A stretch of DNA of 64,000 bases from the NCBI RefSeq assembly GCF_007923255.1, contig NZ_VOHJ01000008.1, positions 1-64,000 of the forward strand, written 5' to 3'. This DNA is from Vulcaniibacterium thermophilum. GTDB taxonomy: Bacteria > Pseudomonadota > Gammaproteobacteria > Xanthomonadales > Xanthomonadaceae. Of this stretch, positions 44,961 to 57,924 are shown one piece after another. The notes beneath the pieces are model-generated. The model saw nothing but the letters and a program-made list of their open reading frames with translations, did not search any database and was not told the DNA's origin. The translations under genes were made by a program, and so were the position numbers. Position 1 is the first letter of the stretch, and each line of letters begins with the position of its first letter.

Positions 44961-46196
44961 TCAGAACTCACCGCGATACCAGTTCTTGAGCTTCGCCAGC
45001 AGCCCGCCGGCGCGCCCGGTCGACAGCACCGGGCGCCGCGGGTTCTCGATCTGGCTGCCCATCAGCAGCAGGCCGACGCCGGTGGCGTGCACCGGGTTGC
45101 CCACCACTTCGCCGAGGCCGGTGACGTGCTGCGGGATGCCGACGCGCACCGGCATCTGCAGCATCTCCTCGGCCAGCTCGACGACGCCTTCCATCTTGGA
45201 AGCGCCGCCGGTCAGCACCATGCCGGCGCGCACGTGCGGCTCGAAACCGCTGCGGCGCAGCTCGGCCTGCACCATCTCGAAGATCTCCTCGTAGCGCGCC
45301 TGCACCGCCTGCGCCAGCGAATGGCGCGGCATCCGGCGCGGCGGACGGTCGCCCACGCTCGGCACCTGGATGCTTTCCTCGGCGGTCGCCATCTGCGCCA
45401 GCGCGCAGGCATAGCGCACCTTGATCTGCTCGGCCTCGGGCGTGGGCGTGCGCAGCATGTGCGCGATGTCCTCGGTGACCTTGTCGCCGGCGATCGGCAG
45501 CGAGGCCGAGTGCGCGATCGCACCCTGCACGAACACCGCGATATCGGTGGTGCCGGCGCCGATGTCGACCAGCACCACGCCGAGCTCCTTCTCGTCGGCG
45601 GTCAGCACCGCGGTGCTGGAGGCGAGCACGCTCAGGATCAGGTCGTCGACCTGCAGGCCGCAGCGCTGCACGCACTTGGTGATGTTGGCCGCCGCCGACT
45701 GCGCGCACACGACGAGGTGGGCGTGCACCTCCAGCCGCACGCCGGTCATGCCGACCGGGTTGCGGATGCCTTCCTGCGAGTCGTCCAGCACGTAGTCGCG
45801 CGGGATCGCGTGCAGGATCTTCTGGTCGGCCGGGATCGCCACCGCCTTGGCCGCCTCCAGCACGCGTTCGAGATCGCCGTAGGTGACCTCGCCGTCGCGG
45901 ATCGGCGCGATGCCCTGAGAGTTGCGGCACTGGATGTGGCTGCCGGAGATCGAGGCGTACACCGAGCGGATCTCGCAGCCGGCCATCAGCTCGGCCTCCT
46001 CGACCGCGCGCTGGATCGACTGCACGGTCGATTCGATGTCGACCACCACGCCGCGCTTGAGCCCGCGCGATTCGTGGCTGCCGATGCCGATCACCTCGAT
46101 CGGATTGCCGGGCGAGTACTCGCCCACCAGCGCCACCACCTTGGAGGTGCCGATGTCGAGGCCCACGATCAGCGATTTGTCGCCCTTGCGGTTCAT
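44961..46196 (-). CDS. ftsA: cell division actin-like ATPase FtsA
   Basis: A protein of 411 residues of the actin/HSP70 fold: phosphate 1 motif IVGLDIGTSKVVALV near residue 9, phosphate 2 motif GVVLVDIGAGTTDIAVF near 204, adenosine motif VLTGGASKMEGVVELAEE near 337. The C-terminal GGLLAKLKNWYRGEF is the amphipathic membrane-targeting helix. It anchors FtsZ filaments. The ATG overlaps the ftsQ TGA (ATGA at 46196-46193). Confidence 0.98.
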   Translation of the reverse strand: MNRKGDKSLIVGLDIGTSKVVALVGEYSPGNPIEVIGIGSHESRGLKRGVVVDIESTVQSIQRAVEEAELMAGCEIRSVYASISGSHIQCRNSQGIAPIRDGEVTYGDLERVLEAAKAVAIPADQKILHAIPRDYVLDDSQEGIRNPVGMTGVRLEVHAHLVVCAQSAAANITKCVQRCGLQVDDLILSVLASSTAVLTADEKELGVVLVDIGAGTTDIAVFVQGAIAHSASLPIAGDKVTEDIAHMLRTPTPEAEQIKVRYACALAQMATAEESIQVPSVGDRPPRRMPRHSLAQAVQARYEEIFEMVQAELRRSGFEPHVRAGMVLTGGASKMEGVVELAEEMLQMPVRVGIPQHVTGLGEVVGNPVHATGVGLLLMGSQIENPRRPVLSTGRAGGLLAKLKNWYRGEF

Positions 46197-47029
46197 GTCG
46201 TTGGTCGGGAATCGGGAATAGGGAGTCGGGAATCGATCGACGGGACGAAGGCGCGAGCGACACGGGGTTCGGGCGGCGGCGTGGCGGAGCGGCTCCGGGA
46301 TGCGGCCTTCCCGGCTCCCGACTCCCCATTGCGGGTTTCCGGACGCCAGGCCAGCGCGAAGCCGTTGGTGTAGCGAAGATCCGCACGCTCCAGCCGCTGT
46401 CCGCCGGCCAGCAGGCGCGGCAGCAGGCGGGTGAAGCGCGCCAGGCGCGGGCGCACTTCGCTGCGGCCGAGCACCACCTGGGTGCCGGTGTGCAGGGCGA
46501 GCGACCAGCTACCGCGCTTGTCCAGCCGCACCTCGCGCACGCGCAGGCCGATCGGCGCGAACAGCGCGCGCGATTCGTTGTAGACCGCGACCACGTCGCG
46601 CACGCGCGCGTCCGGGCCGTCGAAGCGCGGAAGGTTCGCGGGCACGCGCCCGCGACCCGGATCGAACAGCCGGCCTTCGGTGGACAGCACGCGGTCCTCG
46701 CCCCAGCGCGCGAACGGTTCGTGCTCGTCGACGATCACTTCCAGCACGTCGGGCCAGCGCTTGCGCACTTCCGCGCGCGCCACCCACGGCAGGCGCGCGA
46801 CCGCCGCCTGCGCCCGATCCAGCGGCACCGCGAAGAAGCCGCGGCGCGCGTACGGCACCAGCGTCGCGCGCAACTGCGCTTCGCTCACGTGCTCGAACTC
46901 GCCCGTCACCCGCAGCCGGCGCAGCGGCCACTGCTCGGCGCCGATCCAGCCGTTGAGCACGGCCACGACCGGCAGCGCGACCAGCGCCAGCGCGATCAGC
47001 CAGGTGAGCAGGCGCAGCAGCGCGGTCAC
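46193..47029 (-). CDS. ftsQ: cell division protein FtsQ, with repeat-derived C-terminal tail
   Basis: A protein of 278 residues from GTG 47029, which overlaps the ddlB stop (GTGA). One transmembrane helix ([19 protein letters not shown]), then the POTRA domain starting [20 protein letters not shown] and the beta domain. The family part ends at about residue 233 ([11 protein letters not shown]). The last about 45 residues ([14 protein letters not shown], then Arg/Ser/Pro-rich sequence, then [13 protein letters not shown]) are encoded by the heptamer element. FtsQ bridges FtsA-side and FtsBL in the periplasm, and such a basic, proline-rich tail is not usual. Confidence 0.92.
   Translation of the reverse strand: MTALLRLLTWLIALALVALPVVAVLNGWIGAEQWPLRRLRVTGEFEHVSEAQLRATLVPYARRGFFAVPLDRAQAAVARLPWVARAEVRKRWPDVLEVIVDEHEPFARWGEDRVLSTEGRLFDPGRGRVPANLPRFDGPDARVRDVVAVYNESRALFAPIGLRVREVRLDKRGSWSLALHTGTQVVLGRSEVRPRLARFTRLLPRLLAGGQRLERADLRYTNGFALAWRPETRNGESGAGKAASRSRSATPPPEPRVARAFVPSIDSRLPIPDSRPTT
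46206..46327. repeat. inverted heptamer element within the ftsQ 3' end
   Basis: Left block 46206-46233: four units (CGGGAAT, CGGGAAT, AGGGAGT, CGGGAAT). Right block 46307-46327: three inverted units (CTTCCCG, GCTCCCG, ACTCCCC). The 73-bp spacer differs from other loci. The whole element is coding for the C-terminal tail of FtsQ on the minus strand. Confidence 0.75.
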
Positions 47030-47993
47030 GGGCGCGCGCCTCCCACCGACGTCTCGAGGATGCGCCAGCACAGCTCCTCGAACCCGATGCCGAGCTGGCG
47101 CGCGGCCTTCGGCACCAGCGAGTGGCTGGTCATGCCCGGCGCGGTGTTCACCTCGAGCAGGTAGAGCCGGCCGCTGGCGCGGTCGCGCATCACATCCACG
47201 CGTCCCCAGCCGCTGCAGCCGGCCGCCTCGAAAGCCGCCAGCGCGATGCGGCGGATCTCTTCTTCCGCGGCGCCGTCGAGGCCGGGGCACAGGTACTGCG
47301 TGTCCTCGGCGACGTACTTGGCGTGGTAGTCGTACCACTCGCCCTTCGGCACGATGCGGATCGACGGCAGCGCGCGGTGGATGTCGCCGTCGCGCAGGAT
47401 GCCGACGGTGAGCTCGTCGCCGACGATCAACTGCTCCATCAGCAGCTCACCCGGGTACTGCGCGGCGAGCGCCACCGCCCCGTCGAGCCCGGCGTCGTCG
47501 AATACCCGCGACACGCCGACGCTGGAGCCCTCGCAGGACGGCTTGACGATCACCGGCAGGCCGAGTTCGCGCGCGGCGGCGTGCACGTCGGCGCCCTTGG
47601 CGAGCCGCACGTAGCGCGGCGTCGGCAGACCGAGCGACAGCCAGACCTGCTTGGTGCGGATCTTGTCCATCGACAGCGCCGAGCCGAGCACGTCGGAACC
47701 GGTGAACGGCACGCCGAGCGCGGTCAGCAGCCCCTGCAGCACGCCGTCCTCGCCGCCGCCGGCGCTGCCGTGCAGCACGTTGAAGACGCGGTCCACGCGC
47801 CCGCCGCGGATCGCCTCGATCAGCGCCGGAATGCCGTCGACCGCGTGCGCGTCGATGCCGCGCGCGCGCAGCGCCTCGAGCACGTTGCGGCCGGAGTCGA
47901 GCGACACCTCGCGCTCGGAACTGGTGCCGCCCATCAGCACGGCGACGCGGCCGAACACCGCGGGATCGGCGAAACGCGGCGGCGAGAAGGAAG

Positions 47994-47997
<4 letters not shown>
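47026..47997 (-). CDS. ddlB: D-alanine--D-alanine ligase B
   Basis: A protein of 323 residues, ATP-grasp fold. Visible are [19 protein letters not shown] near the N-terminus, [19 protein letters not shown] for ATP binding and [19 protein letters not shown], the metal and D-Ala site. It makes the D-Ala-D-Ala dipeptide used by MurF. The GTG start 47997 overlaps the murC stop and the stop overlaps ftsQ. murB, often found beside ddlB, is absent here. Confidence 0.96.
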
Positions 47998-49450
<1,453 letters not shown>

Positions 49451-49454
<4 letters not shown>

Positions 49455-50527
49455 GCGGCCGTCTCCGAAGTTTCGATGACGATCCGGGCGACGCGCTCGG
49501 CGGCGTCCGGCCGCGCCAGCGCGCGGGCCGCGTCCGCCATCCGCAGCAGCGTCCCGCGCGCGGCGCATTCGCCGATCTCCCGCACCAGCCGCTCGGCGAG
49601 ATCGCCGCCCTGCGGCAGCAGGCGCGCGGCGCCGTGTTCGACCAGGTATTCGGCGTTGCGGGTCTGGTGGTCGTCGACCGCCTGCGGGAACGGCACCAGC
49701 AGGCTGCCCACGCCGGCGGCGCACAGTTCGGCCAGCGTCAACGCACCGGCCCGGCACACCACCAGGTCCGCCCAGGCGTAGGCCTCGGCCATGTCGGCGA
49801 TGAACGGTTCGACGGCGGCGGCCACGCCGGCGTCGCGGTAGGCGCGTTCGGCCTCGGCCAGCAGCTTCTCGCCGCACTGGTGGCGCACTTCGACCGCGTG
49901 CGTCAGCCGCAGCACGGCGAGCGCCTGCGGCACCGCGGCATTCAGCGCGCGCGCGCCCTGGCTTCCGCCCAGCACCAGCAGGCGCAGCGGCCCTTCGCGG
50001 CCGGCGAAGCGCTCGGCCGGAGGCGGCAGCATCGCGATCTCGTCGCGCACCGGATTGCCCACCGCCTCCTCGCGCGCGAACGTGCCGGGGAAGCCGGTCA
50101 GCACGCGGGCGGCGAACCGCGCCAGCACGCGGTTGGTCATGCCGGGCGCGCGGTTCTGCTCGTGCACCAGCAGCGGCACGCCGCACAGCCGCGCCGCCAG
50201 TCCGCCGGGGCCGGCCGCGAAGCCGCCGAAGCTGATCACCGCGCGCGGCGCGTGGCGGCGGATCAGCCGGCGCGCGGCACGCACCGACGCCGCCAGCGTG
50301 AACGGCGCGCGCAGGAGGGTGCCGACGCCCTTGCCGCGGATGCCGCGCACGTCGATGGTGTCGATGTCGATGCCATGCGGCGGCACCAGGCGCGTTTCCA
50401 TGCCGCCGGCGCTGCCGATCCAGCGCACCGGCACGCCGCGCGCGCGCAGGGCATGGGCGGTCGCGATCGCCGGGAAGATATGCCCGCCGGTGCCGCCGGC
50501 GAGCAGGATCACGGGACGGCCCTTCAC
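49451..50527 (-). CDS. murG: lipid II synthase MurG
   Basis: A protein of 358 residues from GTG 50527. The N-terminal glycine loop [17 protein letters not shown] and [16 protein letters not shown] bind lipid [15 protein letters not shown] and [20 protein letters not shown] with [13 protein letters not shown] bind UDP-GlcNAc. It transfers GlcNAc to lipid I at the inner membrane face. Overlaps ftsW by 4 bp. Confidence 0.98.
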
Positions 50528-51810
50528 GGCGTCACCCCCAGCGTCGGTTCGATGCGCTGACGCAGGCGGCTGGTGCCGCGCAGCGGCGTCACCGCCGCCG
50601 CCGGGCGCGCCGGCTCGCCCGCGGGCGCGGCCGGCGCGGGTGCGGCGGCCGCCTCGCTGCGGCGCAGCGCGACCTGGCGCTTGGCGCGATCGAGTTCGTA
50701 GGACACGCGCAGCAGCAGACCGAGCGCCGCGCAGGTCATCACCACGCTGGAGCCGCCGTAGGACACCAGCGGCAGCGTCAGCCCCTTGGTCGGCAGCATG
50801 CCGAGGTTCACGCCGATCGAGACGAAGCTCTGCAGCCCCATCCACAGCGCGATGCCGAACGCGACGTAGCCGGCGAAATAGCGGCGCATCCGCACGCATT
50901 CGTAGCCGACCCACAGCGCGCGGCCGACCAGCAGGGTGAACAGCGCCACCACCAGCAGCACGCCGGCGAAGCCGAGCTCCTCGCCGATCACCGCGAGGAT
51001 GAAGTCGGTGTGCGCCTCGGGCAGGTAGTTGAGCTTCTGCACCGAGGCGCCGAGCCCGACGCCGAACCACTCGCCGCGTCCGATCGCCATCAGCGCGTTG
51101 GCGAGCTGGTAGCCGTCGCCGAACGGATCCTTGAACGGATCGGTGAATGAGGTGATGCGGCGCATGCGGTAGGGCTCGGCGATCGCCACCGCGGCCAGCG
51201 CCGGCAGCAGCAGCAGCACCGGCCCGAACATGCGCGGCATGTTCACCCCGCCCAGCACCAGCATGCCGCCGGCGATCGCCAGCAGCAGCGCCGAGGAGCC
51301 GAAGTCCGGCTGCAGCAGCAGCAGCACCACGAACAGCAGCACCACGACGAGCGGCTTGAGCATCGCCGGCCAGGTGGCGCTGACCTCCTCGCTGTAGCGC
51401 TTGAGGTAGCTCGCCATCCAGACGATGAAGAACACCTTGACCGCCTCGACCACCTGGAAGTTGGACACGCCGAGGTTGATCCAGCGCCGCGCGCCCTTCA
51501 CCGTCGCCCCGATGCCGGGGAGCAGCACCGCGACCAGCAGCGCCAGGCATACCGGCAGCAGCCACTGGGCGTACTTCTCGATCGTCTTCAGCTCCATCCG
51601 CATCACCAGCAGCGCGGCCACGGTGCCGGCGCCGATGAACATCAGGTGGCGGGTCAGGTAGTAGTACGGCGAGGCCGCCTGCGCGACGCCGCTGGAGCCG
51701 ACCATCACCACGCCCAGGCAGGCGAGCGCGACGATCGCGGCCAACAGCCACGCGTCGAAGCGGCCTCCGATCGCCTCCAGTCGCAGCGCCTGGCGGGTGC
51801 CGACATCCAT
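50524..51810 (-). CDS. ftsW: lipid II polymerase FtsW (SEDS)
   Basis: A protein of 428 residues with about ten transmembrane helices. SEDS-family landmarks: [51 protein letters not shown] and [13 protein letters not shown]. With FtsI it polymerises septal peptidoglycan. The C-terminal about 45 residues are Ala/Pro/Arg-rich and cytoplasmic. Its ATG shares one base with the mraY stop (TGATG). In many gammaproteobacteria murD lies between mraY and ftsW; here they are fused directly. Confidence 0.97.
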   Translation of the reverse strand: MDVGTRQALRLEAIGGRFDAWLLAAIVALACLGVVMVGSSGVAQAASPYYYLTRHLMFIGAGTVAALLVMRMELKTIEKYAQWLLPVCLALLVAVLLPGIGATVKGARRWINLGVSNFQVVEAVKVFFIVWMASYLKRYSEEVSATWPAMLKPLVVVLLFVVLLLLQPDFGSSALLLAIAGGMLVLGGVNMPRMFGPVLLLLPALAAVAIAEPYRMRRITSFTDPFKDPFGDGYQLANALMAIGRGEWFGVGLGASVQKLNYLPEAHTDFILAVIGEELGFAGVLLVVALFTLLVGRALWVGYECVRMRRYFAGYVAFGIALWMGLQSFVSIGVNLGMLPTKGLTLPLVSYGGSSVVMTCAALGLLLRVSYELDRAKRQVALRRSEAAAAPAPAAPAGEPARPAAAVTPLRGTSRLRQRIEPTLGVTP

Positions 51811-52895
51811 CAGCGCACCTTCAACGTGGCCAGGCCGACCAGCACCAGCACCACCGAGATGATCCAGAAGCGCACGATCACGCGCGGTTCCGGCCACCCC
51901 TTCAGTTCGAAGTGGTGATGGATCGGCGCCATGCGGAACACCCGCTTGCCGGTCATCTTGAACGACGCCACCTGGATCATCACCGACAGCGTCTCGATCA
52001 CGAAGATGCCGCCCATCACCACCAGCACCAGTTCCTGGCGGACGATGACGGCGATGGTGCCGAGCACGGCGCCCAGCGCGAGCGCGCCGATGTCGCCCAT
52101 GAACACCATCGCCGGATAGGTGTTGAACCACAGGAAGCCGAGGCCGGCGCCGGCGATCGCGGCGCAGATGATCACCAGCTCGCCCGCGCCGGGGATGCTC
52201 GGGATCTGCAGGTAGTTGGAGAACACCGCGTTGCCCGAGGCGTACGCGAACACGCCGAGCGCGCAGGCGACCAGCACGGTCGGCATGATCGCCAAACCGT
52301 CGAGGCCGTCGGTGAGGTTGACCGCGTTGGAGAAGCCGACGATCCAGAAATAGGCGATCGCCACGAAGGTGACGCCGACCAGCGGCAGCGCCACCGCCTT
52401 GAAGAACGGGATGTAGAACGTGGTCGCCGCCGGCACGTCGGCGGTGTAGAACAGGAACAGGCCGGCGCCGAGCCCGAACAGCGACTGCAGCGCGTACTTG
52501 GTGCGCGAGCGCATGCCGTTCGGATCGCGGCGGACGATCTTGATCCAGTCGTCCCACCAGCCGATCCAGCCGAACGCCAGCATCACCACCAGCACCAGCC
52601 AGACGTAGCGGTTGCGCAGGTCGCCCCACAGCAGCACCGAAGCGGCGACCGTCAGCAGGATCAGCGCGCCGCCCATGGTCGGCGTGCCGGCCTTGGAGAA
52701 ATGCGACTGCGGGCCTTCCTTGCGGATCGGCTGGCCGCCCTTGAGCTGCGCCAGCCGCCGGATCACCGCCGGCCCCCACCACAGCGAGAGCGCGAGCGCG
52801 GTGAGCGCGGACAGGATGCCGCGGAAGGTGAGGTAGTTGAACAGACCGAACAGGCTCTGCAGCTGTTCCAGCCAGCGCGCCAGCTCAAGCAGCAT
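51810..52895 (-). CDS. mraY: phospho-MurNAc-pentapeptide transferase MraY
   Basis: A protein of 361 residues, ten transmembrane helices. Signature segments: [12 protein letters not shown] near residue 70, the catalytic aspartates in GWWDDWIKI near 113, [13 protein letters not shown] near 190 and the [10 protein letters not shown] histidine loop near 325. It makes lipid I by transferring phospho-MurNAc-pentapeptide to undecaprenyl phosphate. The start overlaps murF by 11 bp. Confidence 0.98.
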   Translation of the reverse strand: MLLELARWLEQLQSLFGLFNYLTFRGILSALTALALSLWWGPAVIRRLAQLKGGQPIRKEGPQSHFSKAGTPTMGGALILLTVAASVLLWGDLRNRYVWLVLVVMLAFGWIGWWDDWIKIVRRDPNGMRSRTKYALQSLFGLGAGLFLFYTADVPAATTFYIPFFKAVALPLVGVTFVAIAYFWIVGFSNAVNLTDGLDGLAIMPTVLVACALGVFAYASGNAVFSNYLQIPSIPGAGELVIICAAIAGAGLGFLWFNTYPAMVFMGDIGALALGAVLGTIAVIVRQELVLVVMGGIFVIETLSVMIQVASFKMTGKRVFRMAPIHHHFELKGWPEPRVIVRFWIISVVLVLVGLATLKVR

Positions 52896-54282
52896 GATCG
52901 TCCCCCTTCCCCTCGGCCGCGAGCAGGGCCGTCACGATCCGGTCCATCGCGCTGCCGCGCGACCCCTTCACCAGCACCCGGACGCCGCCGCCGGCAGCGG
53001 CCAGCGCGGCGCGCAAGGCCTGCGCCAGCGCATCGTGGCTGTCGAAATGCGCGCCGCCCGCGCCGAACGCGTCGACCGCGTGCGCGCTGAGCTCGCCCAG
53101 CGCGAACAGCCGTGCCACGCCGGCCGACCGCGCACGACGGCCGGCCTCGCCATGCAGCGCGGCGGCGTCGGCGCCGAGCTCGCGCATGTCGCCCAGCACC
53201 AGCCAGGCCGCCTCGCCGGTCGCACGGCAGGTTTCGGCCAAGGTGTCGATGCCGGCGGCGAGCGAGCCCGGGTTGGCGTTGTAGCTGTCGTCGATCAGAT
53301 GCGCGCCGCCGGGCAGGCGGTGCGTCACCAGCCGTCCGGCCACCGGCCGCGCCGCGGCGAGCCCGGCGGCGATGGTCGAAAGCGGCACGCCGAGGCCGAG
53401 CGCGAGCCCCGCCGCGGCGAGCGCGTTGCGCACGTTGTGGCGGCCGGCCATGTGCAGTTCCACCGGCGCCTCGCCCTGCGGTGCGACCAGCACGAAACGC
53501 GAGCCGCCGTCGAACGGCTCGATGTCGCGCGCGGTGAGGTCGGCGCTGTGGTCCAAGCCGAACCAGAGCAGGCGCCGGCCGTGCGCGCGCTCGGCGAAGT
53601 ACGGCGCGAAAGCGTCGTCGGCGTTGATGACGGCGGTGCCCTCCGGCGGCAGCGCGTCGTAGATCGCGGCCTTGGTGTCGGCCACGCCGAGCAGGCTGCC
53701 CATGCGCTCCAGATGCGCGGGCGCGATGTTGTTGACGATCGACACGTCGGGACGCGCGATCGCGCACAGGTAGGCGATATCGCCCGGCTTGCCGGCGCCC
53801 ATCTCGTAGACCGCGAACTCGGCGTCCTCCGGGGCGTCGATCACCGCCAGCGGCAGGCCGATCTCGTTGTTGCGGTTGCCGGGATTGGCGTACGCGCGGC
53901 CGGCGCGCTCGAGGATGGCGTGGACCAGCGTCTTGACGCTGGTCTTGCCGTTGCTGCCGGTGATCGCCACCACGCGCGTGCGGCGTTCGCGCTGCATCGC
54001 GGCGGCCAGATCGGCGAGCGCGCGCTCGGTGTCGGCGACGACGACCTGCGGCAGGTCGGCATCCACCTCGCGCGCCACCAGCGCCGCGGCCACCCCGCCG
54101 CGCGCCGCGGCGGCGACGTGATCGTGACCGTCGAAACGCGCGCCCCTGAGCGCGACGAACAACGGCGCGCCCGTGGCCGGCAAGGCGCGGGTGTCGGTGC
54201 AGACCGCGTCCACCGTGCGGTCCTCGCCGCGCACACGGCCGCGCGCGATGCGGGCGATGTCGGATAGCCGCAGCGGCCTCAT
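52885..54282 (-). CDS. murF: UDP-MurNAc-tripeptide--D-Ala-D-Ala ligase MurF
   Basis: A protein of 465 residues. The P-loop [17 protein letters not shown] is near residue 105, followed by [36 protein letters not shown] and [15 protein letters not shown], all typical of MurF. It completes the UDP-MurNAc-pentapeptide. Overlaps murE (ATGA) and mraY. Confidence 0.98.
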   Translation of the reverse strand: MRPLRLSDIARIARGRVRGEDRTVDAVCTDTRALPATGAPLFVALRGARFDGHDHVAAAARGGVAAALVAREVDADLPQVVVADTERALADLAAAMQRERRTRVVAITGSNGKTSVKTLVHAILERAGRAYANPGNRNNEIGLPLAVIDAPEDAEFAVYEMGAGKPGDIAYLCAIARPDVSIVNNIAPAHLERMGSLLGVADTKAAIYDALPPEGTAVINADDAFAPYFAERAHGRRLLWFGLDHSADLTARDIEPFDGGSRFVLVAPQGEAPVELHMAGRHNVRNALAAAGLALGLGVPLSTIAAGLAAARPVAGRLVTHRLPGGAHLIDDSYNANPGSLAAGIDTLAETCRATGEAAWLVLGDMRELGADAAALHGEAGRRARSAGVARLFALGELSAHAVDAFGAGGAHFDSHDALAQALRAALAAAGGGVRVLVKGSRGSAMDRIVTALLAAEGKGDDHAA

Positions 54283-55754
54283 GCGCGGATCTCCAGCGCG
54301 CGGCGCGCCACTTCGGTGTCGTCGAACGGGTGCTGCACCCCGGCGATCTCCTGGTACGGTTCGTGGCCCTTGCCGGCGATCAGCACCACGTCGTGCGGGC
54401 CGGCCCCGGCGATGGCGGTTTCGATGGCGACGCGGCGGTCGCGTTCGACGACGACCCGCTCCGGCGCGCGGAAACCGGCGCGGATGTCGGCGACGATCGC
54501 ATCGCCGTCCTCGTGGCGCGGGTTGTCGTCGGTGACGACGATGCGATCCGCCAGTCCCTCGGCGATCGCCGCCATCTGCGGACGCTTGCCGCGGTCGCGC
54601 TCGCCGCCGCAGCCGAATACGCAGATCAGTCGGCGCGCGGCATGCGGGCGCAGCGAGCTCAGCGCCTGCTGCAGCGCGTCCGGCGTGTGCGCGTAGTCGA
54701 TCACCACCAGCGGCCGCACGCCGTCGCCGCCGAGCCGGTTCATCCGTCCGTGCACCGGCTGCAGTTGCCCCAGCCGTTCGGCGATGTACGGCGCGGGCTC
54801 GTCCAGCGCATACAGTGCGCCGGCGACCGCGAGCAGGTTGTCGACATTGAAGCGCCCCAGCAGCGGCGAGCGCACGGGGAAGCGCTCGCCTTCGATGTCG
54901 AGCGTGAACGCAAGGCCGGCGGCGTCCGGACGGATGTCGCTGGCGCGCAGCTCGGCCAGCGGCTGGCCGCGCGAACTCACGCCGATCGCGCGCAGGCCGC
55001 CCGGCAGGCGGGCGAACAGCTCGCGGCCGAAGCCGTCGTCGAGGTTGATCACGGCCGCCTGCAGCCCGGGCCAGGCGAACAGCTTCGCCTTGGCGGCGCC
55101 GTAGCGCGCCATGTCGCCGTGGTAGTCGAGGTGGTCGCGGGTGAGGTTGGTGAACACCGCGACGTCGAAGTGCACGCCGTCGACGCGGCCCTGGTCGAGC
55201 GCGTGCGAGCTGACTTCCATCGCCAACGCCTGCGCGCCCTCGTCGTGCATGCGCGCGATCAGCGCGTGCAGCGGCAGCACCAGCGGGGTGGTGAAGCCGG
55301 TCGGTTCGACGCGTCCGTACAGGCCGGCGCCGAGCGTGCCGATGGTGCCGCAGGTGCGGCCCATGCGCGTCCACGCCTGCGCGAGCAACTGCACGGTCGA
55401 GGTCTTGCCGTTGGTGCCGGTGACGCCGACCACGTCCATGCGCGCGGTCGGCCGGCCGTAGAAGCGGTCGGCCATCTCGCCGAGCCGCGCGCGCAGCCCG
55501 GGTACGGCGACCGCGCCGCGCGGCAGCGCGATGCCGGGCGGCACCGGCGGCTCGTACAGCACGATCGCGGCGCCGGCCGCCTGCGCATCGGCGGCGAACT
55601 TCAGCCCGTGCGCGCCGAACCCGGCGATGGCGACGAACGCATGCCCCGGACGCACCGCGCGGCTGTCCTGCGACAGCCCGGTGATCGTCAGCCCGGCCGG
55701 AATGGCCGCCACGTCCGGCAGCAGCTCCGTCAGCAGCATCGCGCGCGCGCTCAT
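54279..55754 (-). CDS. murE: UDP-MurNAc-dipeptide--meso-diaminopimelate ligase MurE
   Basis: A protein of 491 residues. The P-loop [15 protein letters not shown] is near residue 112, [16 protein letters not shown] near 181, and the DNPR box in [15 protein letters not shown] near 408 indicates meso-diaminopimelate rather than lysine as substrate. It adds the third residue of the stem peptide. Two in-frame ATGs (55754 and 55739) are possible; 55754 overlaps the ftsI stop and is preferred. Confidence 0.98.
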   Translation of the reverse strand: MSARAMLLTELLPDVAAIPAGLTITGLSQDSRAVRPGHAFVAIAGFGAHGLKFAADAQAAGAAIVLYEPPVPPGIALPRGAVAVPGLRARLGEMADRFYGRPTARMDVVGVTGTNGKTSTVQLLAQAWTRMGRTCGTIGTLGAGLYGRVEPTGFTTPLVLPLHALIARMHDEGAQALAMEVSSHALDQGRVDGVHFDVAVFTNLTRDHLDYHGDMARYGAAKAKLFAWPGLQAAVINLDDGFGRELFARLPGGLRAIGVSSRGQPLAELRASDIRPDAAGLAFTLDIEGERFPVRSPLLGRFNVDNLLAVAGALYALDEPAPYIAERLGQLQPVHGRMNRLGGDGVRPLVVIDYAHTPDALQQALSSLRPHAARRLICVFGCGGERDRGKRPQMAAIAEGLADRIVVTDDNPRHEDGDAIVADIRAGFRAPERVVVERDRRVAIETAIAGAGPHDVVLIAGKGHEPYQEIAGVQHPFDDTEVARRALEIRA

Positions 55755-57661
55755 CGGCCGGCCTCCGCGGCGGGCGCCGGCAGCGGCGCCCGCACGGTGA
55801 GCGGGGTGGCCGCGGCGAGGTCGTCGACCGGCAGCACCGGGCCGCTCTCGCCGCGCTGCTGGCGCTTCAGGCCATCGGCGGTCTGCGCGGCGATCCAGGT
55901 TTCGATGTCGTCCGGCGCCACGTCCATCAGCCGCAGCGCGCCCTCCATCACCGAGCGGAACACCGGCGCCGACACCAGGCCGCCGAAGTAGCCCTTGGCC
56001 GGATCGGGATCGTCGATCACCACCACCATCGAGAAGCGCGGCGCGTGCGCCGGCACCACGCCGGCGAAGAACGATACGTAGCGGCGCGAGTAGCCGCCGC
56101 TGGCGTTGAACTTGCGGGCGGTGCCGGTCTTGCCGGCGACGTGGTAGCCGAGGATCGCGGCCTGCTCGGCGGTGCCGCCGGGCTCGGTGACGGTCTGCAT
56201 CATCCGCACGATCTCGCGCGCGGTCGGCGCGTCGAGCGCCTCGCGCGCCTCGCCGCGCTGGCCCTTGACGAAGGTCGGCGTCAGCAGGCGGCCGCCGTTG
56301 CCGAGCGCGGCGTAGGCGCGCGCGATCTGCAGCGGCGTGGCCGACAGGCCATAGCCGTAGGACATGGTCGCCTTGGTGGTGCCGCTCCAGCTCGACGGCG
56401 GCGGCAGCACGCCGGACACCTCGCCGGGGAAGCCGCTGCCGGTGGAGCGCCCGTAGCCGAAGCGGCGGATGAACTCGTAGAAGTACTCATCGTTCATCCG
56501 CGCGGCGAGCTTGGCCGCGCCGATGTTGGAACTCTTGGTGATCAGCCCGGTGACGGTCTGGATGCCGTAGTTGCGGTGATCGCTGATGGTGTAGCGCCCG
56601 AGCTGCATGTGCCCGGGCGAGACGTCGATCAGCGTCGCGGGCGTGGCGATGCCGGCCTTGAGCGCGGCGGCCACGGTGATCGGCTTCATGGTCGAGCCCG
56701 GCTCGACCACGTCGGTCACCGCGCGGTTGCGGTGCGCGTCGCGATTGCCGCCGCCGACCGCGTTCGGGTTGAACGTCGGCAGGTTCACCATCGCCAGCAC
56801 CTCGCCGGTGTGCACGTCGAGGATGACGGCGGAACCGGCCTTGGCGCCGGTGCGCTCCAGCGCCGCGCGCAGTTCGCGGTAGGCGAGGAACTGGATGCGG
56901 CGGTCGATGCTGAGCGTGAGGTCCTTGCCCGGCTGCGCGGGGCGCACCAGGTCGACGTTCTCGACGATGCGGCCCTTGTTGTCGCGGATCACCCGCTTGG
57001 CGCCGGGCTTGCCGCGCAGCCACTCGTCGAACGCGAGTTCAAGGCCCTCCTGGCCGCGGTCGTCGATGTTGGTGAAGCCCAGCACGTGCGCCAGCGCCTC
57101 GCCCTGCGGGTAGAAGCGGCGGTACTCGCGCTGCGAGAACACGCCCGGCACGCCGAGCGCGAGGATGCGGCGCGCTTCGTCGGGGTTGATGCGGCGCTTG
57201 AGGAAGACGAACTCGCGGTCGGCGCGCTGGCTCAGCTTGCGGGTCAGCTCGTCGAGCGGCGCGCCCAGCGCGGCCGCCAGCCGCGGCAGATGCTGCGGGG
57301 CCTTCAGCAGTTCCTGCGGGTTGGCCCAGATCGACTCGACCGGCGTGGACACCGCCAGCGGCTCGCCGTTGCGGTCGGTGATCATCCCGCGCGAGGCCGG
57401 GATCGGAATCTCGCGCAGCGAGCGCGCGTCCGCCTGCCGGCGGTAGAAGTCGTTGTGCACCACCTGCAGTTCGAACGCGCGCACCACCAGCGCCACCGAG
57501 CACAGCGCCAGCGCGCCGCCGACGATCTTCAGCCGGCCACGAAGATCGAACTGCGGCCGGCCGCGCAGCGGGCCTATGCCGCGCGCGCCGTCGCCGCCGC
57601 GCAGCCGTTCGCGCAGACGGTTCAGCAGCGAGTCGCGGGCGGAATCGCGTCGGCCGTTCAC
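55751..57661 (-). CDS. ftsI: septal transpeptidase FtsI (PBP3)
   Basis: A protein of 636 residues from GTG 57661. One N-terminal transmembrane helix ([18 protein letters not shown]), the pedestal domain, then the transpeptidase with the active-site serine in EPGSTMKPI, the SxN motif SSN and the KTGTARKF motif. It cross-links septal peptidoglycan. The C-terminal about 45 residues ([17 protein letters not shown] onward) are Ala/Pro-rich. Overlaps ftsL and murE by 4 bp each. Confidence 0.97.
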   Translation of the reverse strand: MNGRRDSARDSLLNRLRERLRGGDGARGIGPLRGRPQFDLRGRLKIVGGALALCSVALVVRAFELQVVHNDFYRRQADARSLREIPIPASRGMITDRNGEPLAVSTPVESIWANPQELLKAPQHLPRLAAALGAPLDELTRKLSQRADREFVFLKRRINPDEARRILALGVPGVFSQREYRRFYPQGEALAHVLGFTNIDDRGQEGLELAFDEWLRGKPGAKRVIRDNKGRIVENVDLVRPAQPGKDLTLSIDRRIQFLAYRELRAALERTGAKAGSAVILDVHTGEVLAMVNLPTFNPNAVGGGNRDAHRNRAVTDVVEPGSTMKPITVAAALKAGIATPATLIDVSPGHMQLGRYTISDHRNYGIQTVTGLITKSSNIGAAKLAARMNDEYFYEFIRRFGYGRSTGSGFPGEVSGVLPPPSSWSGTTKATMSYGYGLSATPLQIARAYAALGNGGRLLTPTFVKGQRGEAREALDAPTAREIVRMMQTVTEPGGTAEQAAILGYHVAGKTGTARKFNASGGYSRRYVSFFAGVVPAHAPRFSMVVVIDDPDPAKGYFGGLVSAPVFRSVMEGALRLMDVAPDDIETWIAAQTADGLKRQQRGESGPVLPVDDLAAATPLTVRAPLPAPAAEAGR

Positions 57662-57924
57662 GGGCGCACCACCACGATCTCGCCGGCCTCGGGAAACTTC
57701 ATGCCGAGACGCTCGCGCGCCACCTGGTCGATCCGGTTGGCCTCGGCCCAGGTCGCCTGCTCGAGCTGCAGCCGGCCGAATTCGATGTTGAGCTCGTCGC
57801 GCTGCTTCTCCAGCCGGGTCAACTGCACGAACAGCAGGCGGTGCTGGTGCCGCGAATACACCACCCCGAGCGCGGAGACGATGTTGGCGACCACCAGCAG
57901 CGTCAGCAGCAGGCGCAGGCTCAT
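57658..57924 (-). CDS. ftsL: cell division protein FtsL
   Basis: A protein of 88 residues: one transmembrane helix ([20 protein letters not shown]) and a leucine-zipper-like coiled coil ([19 protein letters not shown]) ending in the short conserved [15 protein letters not shown]. It forms the FtsQLB complex. Although short, size, topology and place between rsmH and ftsI are decisive. ATGA overlap with rsmH. Confidence 0.95.
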   Translation of the reverse strand: MSLRLLLTLLVVANIVSALGVVYSRHQHRLLFVQLTRLEKQRDELNIEFGRLQLEQATWAEANRIDQVARERLGMKFPEAGEIVVVRP

